29,473 nt of DNA, from contig CAYSPJ010000062.1 of NCBI GenBank assembly GCA_964432875.1, positions 1 through 29,473 of the forward strand, written 5' to 3'. This document shows, in pieces, positions 1 through 8,359 of the stretch. Numbering within the stretch: position 1 is the stretch's first letter; every line of letters begins with the position of its first letter. This stretch comes from JACJYE01 sp964432875 (GTDB taxonomy: Bacteria; Bacteroidota; Bacteroidia; Chitinophagales; Saprospiraceae). Position numbers and translations under genes: made by a program. A model generated the notes under the pieces. The model saw only the letters and a list, made by a program, of their open reading frames with translations. It searched no databases and was not told the origin of the DNA.

Positions 1-188
1 GGCCCTGCCCCTGGAATATTAAAGATAATCTCATCCCAATCAGGATTGGCATTAGCACATTCAATTGCCGCCCGCAAGGAGCCGGGGCCGGAATCGTTGG
101 TATTGGTTACAATCGTGCATTGAGCATAAGCGGAGGCGTTTAGCCCACAAAGCACAGTAATGAAGATGGTGTGAAGTATATGTTTCAT
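1..188 (-). CDS. N-terminus of a secreted beta-helix/choice-of-anchor type protein (partial)
   Basis: The ATG is at 188-186 and the frame stays open for 62 codons to the window edge, so only the N-terminus is present. Translation begins with a signal peptide (MKHILHTIFITVLCGLNASA, then YAQ, a typical Bacteroidota cleavage site). It is followed by TNTNDSGPGSLRAAIECAN and NPDWDEIIFNIPG. The motif NDSGPGSLRAAI..AN marks the start of many large exported right-handed beta-helix or choice-of-anchor proteins. This resemblance is family knowledge; the rest of the protein is not visible. It lies 97 bases downstream of another secreted protein on the same strand, with no clear terminator between them. 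Its function cannot be stated beyond an exported, probably large surface or secreted protein. Confidence 0.72.
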   Translation of the reverse strand, partial: MKHILHTIFITVLCGLNASAYAQCTIVTNTNDSGPGSLRAAIECANANPDWDEIIFNIPGAG

Positions 189-285
189 AACAAGTGGTAG
201 GTTAATATAGGTGGAGTTACAATCCATCCCCGCTAGAAAAGCGCTCTGGCGGAGATGGACAGGATCGTGTTGAGTAATAAGCCTC

Positions 286-1326
286 TCAATACGCATCCAA
301 ATTAGCATCCCCTATCTTGACGCCGATGAAATCCAGGCTGGCTTGGTCAAACCGCAGTACGCCAGTACTGATGAACTCTGGAAAGAGCCCTTGTAGCGGA
401 TCATCCGGGTCAAAGGTGTGGGCGGCATCGATGAAGCGCCAGGAGGTATTGTCGGCAAACGAATCGGTGCGGAAGAGCAGGTATCCTTGCAGCGCGATGA
501 GGTCGGCAGTTGTGATTTGCCCATCGGCATTGATATCGGCGGCGATATACTGATAGGGCGAGCTGAACGCAGCCGTGCCAAGGATATGGCGCTGCATGAC
601 GACCATATCAGCAACATTCACGCCGCGTAGGCGCCTAGCCCGGTCGGTTTCATCCGTTTTGGTTAGGGGCACCACGCTATATTCATTGGGCGCGGGCAAA
701 TCCTCGAAGAGGTACATCCCGATAGCATCGGAGGCCACCCCAAAAGTGGAATCGGTGCTGACAGCCTCCAATTGTACATGCTCCAAGGGGCTGCCCGAAC
801 CAGGATAAGAGATCCTGCCGCTAATAGAGGCAGCAGTTATGGGGCAGATATCAGCATTAATCCCTCTTGAAGGGGCTGGGTTGGTAGGATCGCTTGCTTT
901 TACCGCTTCCAATTCGGTGAAAATCATGCTTTGGCAATTGCCGGAGTCGTCGGGGAAGCGGAGGCGGATGAAGAAAAAAACCGCTTCATCGGGAAGGGTA
1001 GTACCGAGGGGGTCAAGGGTGAAAAAAACCAGATTCAAGGTATTACTAGCTAGCAGAAAACTGCCGGGCAGCACGTTGACTCCAGGAGCGAAGTAGGCGC
1101 TGTCTACTATTATCCCTCCGCCAAACTCCAGGCGTAGATTGATGCCGGCAATTTCGTCGAACCCTATGGCTCGTATAGCCAGAGTAAAGACTTCGCTATC
1201 GTTGGGGTCTGCGGTTAAGTTCAGGCTGTCAGGGTACAAGACAATTTCTTGTGCTACAATTTGCCGCCCTCCGAATAAACAAATTACAAGGGCAACCAGG
1301 CCTATTTTATAGATTGAAAAAGTCAT
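286..1326 (-). CDS. Secreted cohesin-like/dockerin-like protein lacking a T9SS sorting domain
   Basis: A 346-aa exported protein. Residues 1-25 are a signal peptide ending in VAQ. Residues about 27-155 resemble the cohesin-type beta-sandwich, with phrases such as DSEVFTLAIRAIGFDEIAGI. Residues about 165-225 look like a CarboxypepD_reg/SdrD-type beta domain (SISGRISYPGSGSPLEHVQLEA). Residues about 230-290 form a dockerin-like segment with a short first half (GVNVADMVVMQRHILG) and a complete calcium-loop second half (DINADGQITTADLIALQGYL). The protein ends at FIGVKIGDANLDAY. The larger upstream neighbour has the same architecture but continues past the equivalent point (YGIKIGDVNLTALG) into a further domain and a T9SS tail. 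This one is therefore a shorter paralog with no visible sorting signal. A near-match -7 element (ATACTTTG) lies just upstream. The specific ligand is unknown. Confidence 0.8.
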   Translation of the reverse strand: MTFSIYKIGLVALVICLFGGRQIVAQEIVLYPDSLNLTADPNDSEVFTLAIRAIGFDEIAGINLRLEFGGGIIVDSAYFAPGVNVLPGSFLLASNTLNLVFFTLDPLGTTLPDEAVFFFIRLRFPDDSGNCQSMIFTELEAVKASDPTNPAPSRGINADICPITAASISGRISYPGSGSPLEHVQLEAVSTDSTFGVASDAIGMYLFEDLPAPNEYSVVPLTKTDETDRARRLRGVNVADMVVMQRHILGTAAFSSPYQYIAADINADGQITTADLIALQGYLLFRTDSFADNTSWRFIDAAHTFDPDDPLQGLFPEFISTGVLRFDQASLDFIGVKIGDANLDAY

Positions 1327-1361
1327 GATATCAAAGTATTTAGAGATAAATAAGGGGTGCC

Positions 1362-1392
1362 GCCGCCCCCAGGGCCAAGGCTCGGGGGCGGC
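1362..1392 (-). terminator. GC-rich stem-loop between the two secreted-protein genes
   Basis: GCCGCCCCC at 1362-1370 and GGGGGCGGC at 1384-1392 form perfect 9-bp arms around a 13-base loop, 24 bases beyond the stop codon of the 1225-aa gene. No U-run follows on the minus strand, so it may be a weak terminator, an mRNA-stabilising 3' structure or a processing site between the two minus-strand genes. Confidence 0.45.
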
Positions 1393-1415
1393 AAGCGCCG
1401 GGGTTTAGTTTTGAA

Positions 1416-4400
1416 TTACTGTTTGACGAGGCGAACCCACTCAGCCTGTCCACCTGCCTGTACCTGGCAGAGATAGATGCTGGATTGGCGCATCCACTCA
1501 CCTTCTATAGTAAAGTGCTGCGGGCCAGCGCCGAAGAAGCGGCGTTCTTGGTGCAATAGCTGCCCTTGTGCATTGAAGAGGCTGATAGTGATCACTTCAG
1601 CTTCTTTCAGCTCAAAGAGTAATTCGGCCTGCTCGCTGAAGGGGTTGGGCAGTACGCGCAGCCCGGCGATGGAGCGAGCCGCTGTCGGGCTGGCGGTTGG
1701 TGCCAAAGCGCCGATGGACAAGCCGAGTTGCTGTACCTTCAGATCTGCCGTGACGGCCATGGGCTCTAAGCCGCGGGCAGAAAGCTGCAGTACGCTGCTC
1801 AGCCGTCCAGCCTGTTTGGCGCGGAAACGGAGGCTGAACAAAGCCCCCTCAGGTTTGGCCCCTTCGGCATCGAGCGACATCCACAGGAGCGGCAAGTGGC
1901 CCTCGCGGGTGGCATGGGTGCCAACGCAGCGCTTAGGGTCAAAATCAGGCAGGCTGCCAACAGTTGCCTCCAGGAATCCCAGTGCTGCCGGGTCAAAATC
2001 CAGCTCAGCCTGGAAGCCAGCCCAGGGGGCTTCCCACAAGGAGGCATATAGTGGCACCTCGACGATGGCACCAGCCTCAAATGACTGCTCCGGCACCATC
2101 AGGAAGTTAGTACCGGATGGCTGAAACTGCCCCAGGGCAGTCAGGTTTACGTCGCCGATTTTGATGCCATAGAAGTCGATGTTTAGGGCATTCTGGACCA
2201 AATTGTTCAGCGTAACGGATTCCGGGAAGACCTCTGCCCAAGGATTGCCAGGTGCCGGGAAGGTATAGCTCGTCGGCACAAAGCGCCAGGAAACGTTTGA
2301 GTTCAGCTCGTTGATGCGCCCAAGTATCAGGTCTTGCAGTTCAACCAAGTCTGCCACGGTGATCAGTTGATCGTTGTTGGCATCGGCAGCGATGAGCAGG
2401 TAAGGGGCAAATGGGTCATTGTCGAAGGGTTCGGCAAAAAGGATGTGCCGTAAGATGCGCACCATGTCGAGCAAGCTAACGCCCTCGCGGTCGTCAAAGT
2501 CGCGTTCTGGGCGGAGTGTATAGGCCGCCCCGCCGGGCACCTGGTTAAAACCATAAAAGCCTTGCGGGATGGTGGTGTCGGCCATCATGGCACCCCCGGT
2601 GAGGAAAACTTCGGCTCGGCCGATGGGCTCGCCATTGACCTTGTAAATTTGCCCTCTGATATCTACTGCCCGAATCAGGCAGATGCTGCTGCCAATGACC
2701 GTAGGCACGACCCCACGGCCTTCTTGTGAGGCTTCGATAGCAATGGGCTGGCCCGTAATGCGTAGCGGGGCGCATTCATCAGGCCCGAGGTCGAGGAGCA
2801 TTTTGACATTAAAGATAGCCGTGCTATCCGGCAGGCTCAAACCAAAAATATTGCTGTTTGCCCAGATAATGCCATAAGTGTTGGGAGCTAGGAGGTTGAA
2901 TTCCACGTCGCCCATATTGAAGCTAGCCAGCAACCCCAAGGGTTCAATGCCGATAATTTGGCCAAGTGCTGGATCCGGGGCCACCATGGTAAACTGGAAG
3001 CCATCAACCCGATTAAAAGCCAACACCCGGATGGGTACGCAGGCCGTATCGCCCGAGTAGGTCGTGCCCAGGCTGTCAACGTAGAAGGTCAGGTCGGCAG
3101 AATTTTCAACGATGATATCGAAGCGACATTCGGAGGTATTACCTGCGCCATCGGTGGCCGTGTAGATGACCGTAGTGGTACCGAGTGAAAACGCGTCTCC
3201 AGGCTGGTGGGTACTGCTTAGAGTCAGGTCAGTGGTGCCACAATTATCGATGGCCAAGGGCTCGATCCAGTTGACGCTTATGCTGGTTTCCTGATAATTC
3301 AGTACGCCAGTGCGATTGCCCGGGCAGAAGATGAATGCCGGGGCCTCCCCATCGCCGGTGACGGTGATGCTCGCTTCAGCACTACAGCCTTGGGCATTGG
3401 TGACGGTGACGGTGAACGTGCCGATACCCAGGGAAACGGAGGGCGCGGTGAATCCATTGCTCCAAGCATAAGTATCGCCTCCCACTGCAGTAATGGTGGT
3501 GGTTTGTCCGGTGCAGACTTGTGTATTGCCAATAAAGTTGATGTCAGGCAAGGGGAATTCTACTACCGTAAAGCTCGCGATTGCCGAGCAGCCATTTACA
3601 TCCGTGCCCGTGACGCTGTATAGGCCCGGTGTCGAAATGGTAATGGACGCTCCGGTTTCGCCAGTGCTCCATAGGTATTGAGCTGCGCCACTGGCAGTCA
3701 GGGTGGTGCTACCACCAGTACAAAAGCCGTTCTGACCTGCAATAGACACCACTGGCAGAGGCAGCTCTTCTGCAATCATAGTGGAGATATTGACGCATCC
3801 ATTGGTGTCTGTACCAGTCACCGAATAAGAGCCAGGGCTGCTGACGATGATGGATGTCGTCATTTCTCCGGTGCTCCAGATATATTGTTCCGCGCCCATT
3901 GCGGTCAAAGTAGTGGACTCCCCGGGGCAAAAGCGGCCGTCACCCTCAATGGCCACGGTTGGCAGGGGGAGTTCTGTCACCGTAATATTGGCGGTATTGA
4001 TGCAACCATTCGCATCGGTTCCAGTCACTGAGTAGGTGCCTGCAGCACTGACGGTGATTTCTGCCGTGGTTTCCCCCGTGCTCCATAGGTAACCTACTGC
4101 GCCCACTGCGGTCAAGGAGGTACTGTCGCCAGCGCAAAAGCGGTCTTCACCAGTGATAGTCACGTCAGGAAGGGGGAAGGAGCCGATTATCACGGTTTGG
4201 GTAGTTGAGCAACCATTGTTGATGTTCTGTAAGGTGAGATCATAGCTGGAACCGGGGCCCAGCACGATAGCTTGCCCAAGCGCACCGCCGACGAGCCCGA
4301 CGCGGATGCTGTCCGGTGCTTGCAGGGTGGCTTGGCTACCGGGGCAGACTAGGGTAGTCGGAGGGAAAGCAAAGCCGACATCAGTCGTGCTCAAGTTGAG

Positions 4401-5093
4401 CAGGATGGTGCTGTCACAGCCTCCCACCGCCGTCATCAGGGGGATGGTGTATTGTCCGGAAGCTGTAAAAACGATGTTCCCGATGAGGATGCTACTACCC
4501 TGGCAGATGGCTGTGTCGATGGTGACGGTTGTGTCCTGGCAGAGGAGTACTTCCACCTGGCCGTTGTTCTCGGGCCCGATAGGCAGGGATGCAAGGTCCT
4601 CATCAATGACCAAAATCGGGGTCGGCTCATCGGCGAAGCTTACTTCGGTTATTCCTTCAGATTCAGCCAGGAAGCAAATTTCGTAGAGAATCGTGCCGTC
4701 TGCCAGCGCCTGAGCTTGGCCATTTGGGGGCAGATATACCATAGTGATGACACCAAGCGCTGCCGAGCTCAGGTTGAAGTCGCTTTCAAGCAACCCTAAG
4801 CCGGTCGCCGCATTGATTTCAACCCCTTGAAAGCTCAAGCGAGTAGCGTCGAAGTGGATGGAATACTGCATGCCGCGAATTTGCTCAAAGCCTTGTGCGA
4901 TGAGCTTGACACAAACTTGCTCTCCAAGCAGAACCGTTTCCTCAGAGAGGTGGAAAGGGCTGCCATTGAGCAAAGCTGCAGCTATAGCGGGATGCTCAAT
5001 CTGGGCATGCCTGGCAGCTGGTTTTTCCAGGCTGTTTAAGGTAGAGAGGAGAGGCAAGCTGAGAAGATAAAGCAAGGGTAAAAGTTTAATCAT
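1416..5093 (-). CDS. Large secreted multidomain protein: cohesin-like domains, PKD-like repeats, HYR, dockerin-like segment, T9SS type A sorting domain
   Basis: A 1225-aa exported protein. A hydrophobic signal peptide covers about residues 1-20. A first cohesin-like domain spans about 45-185. Four repeats with an exact 69-residue period start at residues 319, 388, 457 and 526, each with the pattern F/V-C-x-G...W-S-x-G...V-T...N-x-x-G-C. A more diverged copy precedes them at about 249. A HYR-type domain lies at about 585-665 (FCPGN ... VIYTATDGAGNTSECRFDI). A second cohesin-like domain begins near 667. A CarboxypepD_reg-like domain follows from about 812, and a dockerin-like segment at about 867-925 carries a calcium loop in ADANNDQLITVADLVELQDL. 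A third cohesin-like domain is at about 985-1125. Residues about 1142-1225 are a typical T9SS type A C-terminal domain (LRVLPNPFSEQAELLFEL ... GQAEWVRLVKQ). The protein is expected to be exported by the type IX pathway and anchored or released at the cell surface. Ligand unknown. Confidence 0.85.
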   Translation of the reverse strand: MIKLLPLLYLLSLPLLSTLNSLEKPAARHAQIEHPAIAAALLNGSPFHLSEETVLLGEQVCVKLIAQGFEQIRGMQYSIHFDATRLSFQGVEINAATGLGLLESDFNLSSAALGVITMVYLPPNGQAQALADGTILYEICFLAESEGITEVSFADEPTPILVIDEDLASLPIGPENNGQVEVLLCQDTTVTIDTAICQGSSILIGNIVFTASGQYTIPLMTAVGGCDSTILLNLSTTDVGFAFPPTTLVCPGSQATLQAPDSIRVGLVGGALGQAIVLGPGSSYDLTLQNINNGCSTTQTVIIGSFPLPDVTITGEDRFCAGDSTSLTAVGAVGYLWSTGETTAEITVSAAGTYSVTGTDANGCINTANITVTELPLPTVAIEGDGRFCPGESTTLTAMGAEQYIWSTGEMTTSIIVSSPGSYSVTGTDTNGCVNISTMIAEELPLPVVSIAGQNGFCTGGSTTLTASGAAQYLWSTGETGASITISTPGLYSVTGTDVNGCSAIASFTVVEFPLPDINFIGNTQVCTGQTTTITAVGGDTYAWSNGFTAPSVSLGIGTFTVTVTNAQGCSAEASITVTGDGEAPAFIFCPGNRTGVLNYQETSISVNWIEPLAIDNCGTTDLTLSSTHQPGDAFSLGTTTVIYTATDGAGNTSECRFDIIVENSADLTFYVDSLGTTYSGDTACVPIRVLAFNRVDGFQFTMVAPDPALGQIIGIEPLGLLASFNMGDVEFNLLAPNTYGIIWANSNIFGLSLPDSTAIFNVKMLLDLGPDECAPLRITGQPIAIEASQEGRGVVPTVIGSSICLIRAVDIRGQIYKVNGEPIGRAEVFLTGGAMMADTTIPQGFYGFNQVPGGAAYTLRPERDFDDREGVSLLDMVRILRHILFAEPFDNDPFAPYLLIAADANNDQLITVADLVELQDLILGRINELNSNVSWRFVPTSYTFPAPGNPWAEVFPESVTLNNLVQNALNIDFYGIKIGDVNLTALGQFQPSGTNFLMVPEQSFEAGAIVEVPLYASLWEAPWAGFQAELDFDPAALGFLEATVGSLPDFDPKRCVGTHATREGHLPLLWMSLDAEGAKPEGALFSLRFRAKQAGRLSSVLQLSARGLEPMAVTADLKVQQLGLSIGALAPTASPTAARSIAGLRVLPNPFSEQAELLFELKEAEVITISLFNAQGQLLHQERRFFGAGPQHFTIEGEWMRQSSIYLCQVQAGGQAEWVRLVKQ
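3312..4139 (-). repeat. Four in-frame tandem repeats of 207 bp inside the large secreted protein
   Basis: The conserved F/V-C codons that open each unit lie at minus-strand positions 4139, 3932, 3725 and 3518, exactly 207 bases apart. Each unit encodes 69 residues of a PKD/SprB-like beta domain with the shared core YLWSTGE and YSVTGTDxNGC. The first three copies are closer to each other than to the fourth, and an older copy with 70-residue spacing precedes them. This looks like duplication by unequal recombination. Confidence 0.85.
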
Positions 5094-5297
5094 ACCAGAT
5101 GGGGATTTGTTTAGGTTAATTATTAGGATGAGTAGCGAAAAAAACGCGCATTTTGCAGCTAAAAATAAAAACAGAAAGGGCTACGAATGAACTAATCCCT
5201 TTGAAAAGGACTATAATGCCTGTGAAACGTTTTTTTTCCCTTATGAACAGGAATGGCAAAGCTTTTTTCCGAACTTTGCTTTTTTTATATTGTCGGA

Positions 5298-5328
5298 TTT
5301 GGTTTTTCTCTCTTGCATAATTATTTTG
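5298..5328 (+). promoter_or_regulatory. Bacteroidetes-type promoter of the sensor kinase gene
   Basis: TTTG at 5298-5301 is followed after exactly 19 bases by TTATTTTG at 5321-5328, one mismatch from TAnnTTTG. Transcription would start near 5335, a few bases before the ATG at 5342. The region 5094-5297 between the divergent genes is A/T-run-rich, and I see no clear promoter there for the minus-strand gene. Confidence 0.55.
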
Positions 5329-5341
5329 TTTAAGCTCCGGT

Positions 5342-7411
5342 ATGAATCTATCGTTTAGAAATCTAAAATGGGGTGCCACTACAGCAATCTTGCTCTGTAG
5401 CTTTAGTTGGGCTTCTTTGGTGGAGGCCCAATCCGCTACTCTGGACAGTCTACACCAGCTAGTGGCTGCTGCAAAGCACGACTCCTCGCGGGTGGCCTGT
5501 TGGCAAGAGATAGCTCGTTATCATTTGTATCACGAAATCGATAGCGCCCAACAATACATTGATACCGCGCTCTATACCCTTCGTCATCGGCCTGGGCTAA
5601 AAGCCTTGGAAAGCCGTGTCAATTTTCATAAGTACTCCCTGATGAAGGCTTTTGTACACCATGGTAAATGGCAGATCGATACGGCGGCACACTATTATCG
5701 CCAGGCAATAGAGCAGGCTCGGCGTATTGGCGATGAGAATGGGCATATTGAAGTCAGCATGAACTATTTAGCCTTATTGTTGCAAGCCAAAAGCAGCCAG
5801 CTAGATGCAGCACTAAGCGAATTCCTGAGCCGGGTTGATACCCTCGATAGCCCTACCGCACGCGAAGGACAATACATGGGGCGGTACTATCAGGCACGCT
5901 CCCTGGGCGAAAGCAGAGTATATGGCAAGGCTGCTGAAATTTGTATTGACTTGCTGAATTTCTCTGACTCTACTGCTCAGGCTAAATACCGGGATGGCAC
6001 GCTCAATACCCTTTCTCTGTTTTTGTTGAAGACCAAAAACGAATCGTTGGCCCGGAAGTATTTCCGCAAGGCGCTTGACACCAAACGCTTGCCTGGCTTT
6101 TTACGCGCTCAGGTATTTAACAATCTGGCCTCAACCTTCTTTTCAGAGCGGCAATTCGATTCTTTGTCTCATTATGTAAACTTGGCTTTATCCGAACCCT
6201 ATGCCCATGAAGATAATAAGTGCCAAAGCTACCATTTGCTGGCGCGGGCAGCTCATTGGCAGAAGGACTATGAGGAAGCCGCAAAATGGCTAGGGTTAAG
6301 TAAAGAGCATGGTGCCAATATAGAGAACATAAACATTTACATCGAATCCTTGCTTATCGAAAAGGATCTGTTGTTTTACACGGGTAAGTATAGCGAGGCG
6401 CAGGCAGTCCTCAATCAGCTTGCCGCTTTGTTGCAAAGCAAGCCAGAGCAGTTTACCCTTGAGCAAAAGCTGCTCTACCATAAGCAATGGCTGGAGCAAT
6501 ACGATTATGATAGGGGAGGGCAGGGGGTCACAGAGGCCTTAGATCAGCTTTTTTTGCTCCAGGATTCCATTCTCAAGAGCTCCACTGATGAAGCCATTAA
6601 CGAACTGACCATCCAGTATGAAGCGGAACGCACCGAGCAGGAAAACCGCCTACTCCGGCAGGAGCGTTCTCTCCAGCAAATCCAGCTCGTGAAGCAACGG
6701 TATTATCTGGCTTCTTCAATCCTGGCAGTCCTTTTAGCTGGCCTGCTGGCATTGATTTTTTATCGCAGCTATCGCAAAAAAGAACGCAACAACCGGCAGC
6801 TGGCGCTGCGCAATGAACAAATTGAACTCTATGCCCGAGATTTACAGCACCGCACCAGGGGGCAGTTTAACATCGTCACGGCTCTGCTTCATGCCCAACA
6901 AACCACCGCAAAAGACTTGACGGCTAAAGAGGTGTTGCACCAAAGCGAAAACCAGCTACGTGCCCTGGCTACCATCAACAAAAAGTTATCTTTTGACCAC
7001 GAGCGGTCTACTCTCCTAAAGGATAGCCTTTCAGAGATTGCCCAAAACCAGCAGTTCAATGGCGAACTTATTCTAGGTAAAAATATCAGCCTGGATCTGC
7101 AACTGCCAGAAATCCAGCTTGACGAAGATAAGGTGCTGTGGCTTGGCCTTATCGTCAACGAACTGATGACCAACTCCATCAAGTACGCTTTCCGGCAGGA
7201 ACTCAAGCCTGCAATCAGTATCAAGCTCGCTTTGAAACCAAAGGGCTATGCCGAGTTTCATTACCAGGACAATGGCAAGTTTCAGCAGAAAAAAAGCGGC
7301 TCGGGCGAGGGCATGGGCTTGATCCATAAAATGGTGGAGCAGCTCAATGGCCAGGCCCAGATAAATACCAACAATAGCTTTTCTTTTTTACTTCGTTTTC
7401 AAATCGGATAA
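5342..7411 (+). CDS. TPR-containing sensor histidine kinase (HisKA_2-type)
   Basis: A 689-aa membrane sensor kinase. A signal sequence covers about residues 1-30 (ending VEAQS). It is followed by a periplasmic helical TPR-like region to about 445, a transmembrane helix at about 455-475 (ASSILAVLLAGLLALIFY) and a cytoplasmic kinase. The likely phosphoacceptor is His503 in RDLQHRTRGQFNIVTALL, which resembles the HisKA_2 pattern (LHHRVKNN...). The ATPase N-box is NELMTNSIKYAF around Asn606-Asn611. The G1-like motif is DNGKF and the G2 motif is GSGEGMGL near the C-terminus. The protein ends soon after the G2 box. One base separates its stop from the response-regulator ATG, so the two form an operon and very probably a cognate pair. 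The signal sensed is unknown. It is transcribed divergently from the secreted cohesin-type genes. Confidence 0.88.
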   Translation: MNLSFRNLKWGATTAILLCSFSWASLVEAQSATLDSLHQLVAAAKHDSSRVACWQEIARYHLYHEIDSAQQYIDTALYTLRHRPGLKALESRVNFHKYSLMKAFVHHGKWQIDTAAHYYRQAIEQARRIGDENGHIEVSMNYLALLLQAKSSQLDAALSEFLSRVDTLDSPTAREGQYMGRYYQARSLGESRVYGKAAEICIDLLNFSDSTAQAKYRDGTLNTLSLFLLKTKNESLARKYFRKALDTKRLPGFLRAQVFNNLASTFFSERQFDSLSHYVNLALSEPYAHEDNKCQSYHLLARAAHWQKDYEEAAKWLGLSKEHGANIENINIYIESLLIEKDLLFYTGKYSEAQAVLNQLAALLQSKPEQFTLEQKLLYHKQWLEQYDYDRGGQGVTEALDQLFLLQDSILKSSTDEAINELTIQYEAERTEQENRLLRQERSLQQIQLVKQRYYLASSILAVLLAGLLALIFYRSYRKKERNNRQLALRNEQIELYARDLQHRTRGQFNIVTALLHAQQTTAKDLTAKEVLHQSENQLRALATINKKLSFDHERSTLLKDSLSEIAQNQQFNGELILGKNISLDLQLPEIQLDEDKVLWLGLIVNELMTNSIKYAFRQELKPAISIKLALKPKGYAEFHYQDNGKFQQKKSGSGEGMGLIHKMVEQLNGQAQINTNNSFSFLLRFQIG

Positions 7412-7412
7412 T

Positions 7413-8153
7413 ATGGACAACGACCTGAACATCTTGATTGTTGAAGACGAAGTGCTTGCTGCCGATGAACTGCGGGATCAATTGCAGCAGCTGGGCTTCG
7501 GTCATATTGCCCATGCCCGGGATAGCCAGGAGGCCTTAGCCTTGGCCAAGGAGCATTCCTTTGGCCTGGCTATCATCGATATCCGGTTGGCAAGCTCAGA
7601 CCTCAATGGCATCAAACTGGCGCAGTTGCTTCAGAAACAGCAGCGCCTGCCCGTTATCCTTACTAGCTCTTTTTCGGACAGCGATACTGTCAAGGAGATT
7701 GTGAGCAACATTCCCGGGGCAGAATTTATCGTCAAGCCTATAGCGTTGCGGCAACTCTATGTCGACATGAGCCGAGTACTGCAAAATGCCAGCAATGGCA
7801 AGGCCGCTTCTTCCCCATTAGCAGCTGATATGGTCTTCATCAAGGGAAATGATAATTACTACAATCGGGTTCATATCCATGATATCCTCTATGTCAAGGC
7901 AGATGGTAGTGGTATCATGATTTATACGGCTAACGGACGTGCTTATTTTAACTCTTCTTCCCTAAGCAGCTTCATCACTCAATTTCGCCATCCCGATATC
8001 GTGCGTATCCACCGCTCGTATGCCGTGAATATCAAGCATGTTATCAGCCGAGGCAAGAAGATGCTGAAGATGGGCAATGGAGATATCCTGCCCATCAGTT
8101 CCACCTACCAAGGTGATGCCGATCGGTTGTTGGTTCAGATTAAGTCAGATTGA
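7413..8153 (+). CDS. LytTR-family response regulator
   Basis: A 246-aa transcriptional regulator. The N-terminal receiver domain (about 1-125) has the acidic pair Glu11/Asp12 in ILIVEDE, the phosphoacceptor Asp56 in AIIDIRL, a Thr/Ser switch region in VILTSSF, and Lys108 in FIVKP. The C-terminal domain (about 140-243) is of the LytTR DNA-binding type, with FIKGNDNYYNRVHIHDILYVKAD and FRHPDIVRIHRSYAVNIKHV. It starts one base after the upstream kinase stop, so it is presumably phosphorylated by that kinase. LytTR regulators bind short direct repeats upstream of targets; I could not identify the targets here. The neighbouring divergent secreted-protein genes are candidates by position only. Confidence 0.9.
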   Translation: MDNDLNILIVEDEVLAADELRDQLQQLGFGHIAHARDSQEALALAKEHSFGLAIIDIRLASSDLNGIKLAQLLQKQQRLPVILTSSFSDSDTVKEIVSNIPGAEFIVKPIALRQLYVDMSRVLQNASNGKAASSPLAADMVFIKGNDNYYNRVHIHDILYVKADGSGIMIYTANGRAYFNSSSLSSFITQFRHPDIVRIHRSYAVNIKHVISRGKKMLKMGNGDILPISSTYQGDADRLLVQIKSD

Positions 8154-8242
8154 AGGGGGGCAAGGGACCTTCAATGGGCTGAGGAGGCAGGCTTTCAGCG
8201 CGAGCATGAATGGCCTTATCCATACCGCGGCCTCCAAGCGTA

Positions 8243-8286
8243 GCTCGCCCCGTGGAATTGCGCAGCACATATTCCACAGGGCGAGC
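8243..8286 (-). other. Long stem-loop between convergent genes
   Basis: Arms 8243-8258 (GCTCGCCCCGTGGAAT) and 8271-8286 pair over 16 positions around a 12-base loop. The only non-Watson-Crick position is C against A on the plus strand, which becomes a G-U wobble in minus-strand RNA. The fold is therefore complete only in a minus-strand transcript, that of the TPR gene ending at 8360. No U-run follows, so it is more likely a 3' UTR structure than a simple intrinsic terminator. The rest of 8154-8359 shows no credible gene. Confidence 0.5.
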
Positions 8287-8359
8287 AGCTTTTCGCCCAT
8301 GCTAAATAGTGGCCAGTCCCCGGCGATTTCAACGCAGAGGACGAAATTTAAACACACCC

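Noticed and set aside
3312..4139. Regular repeats considered as a CRISPR-like array
   Set aside because: The units are 207 bases, in frame, and encode a recognisable beta-domain; there are no short identical repeats with unique spacers.
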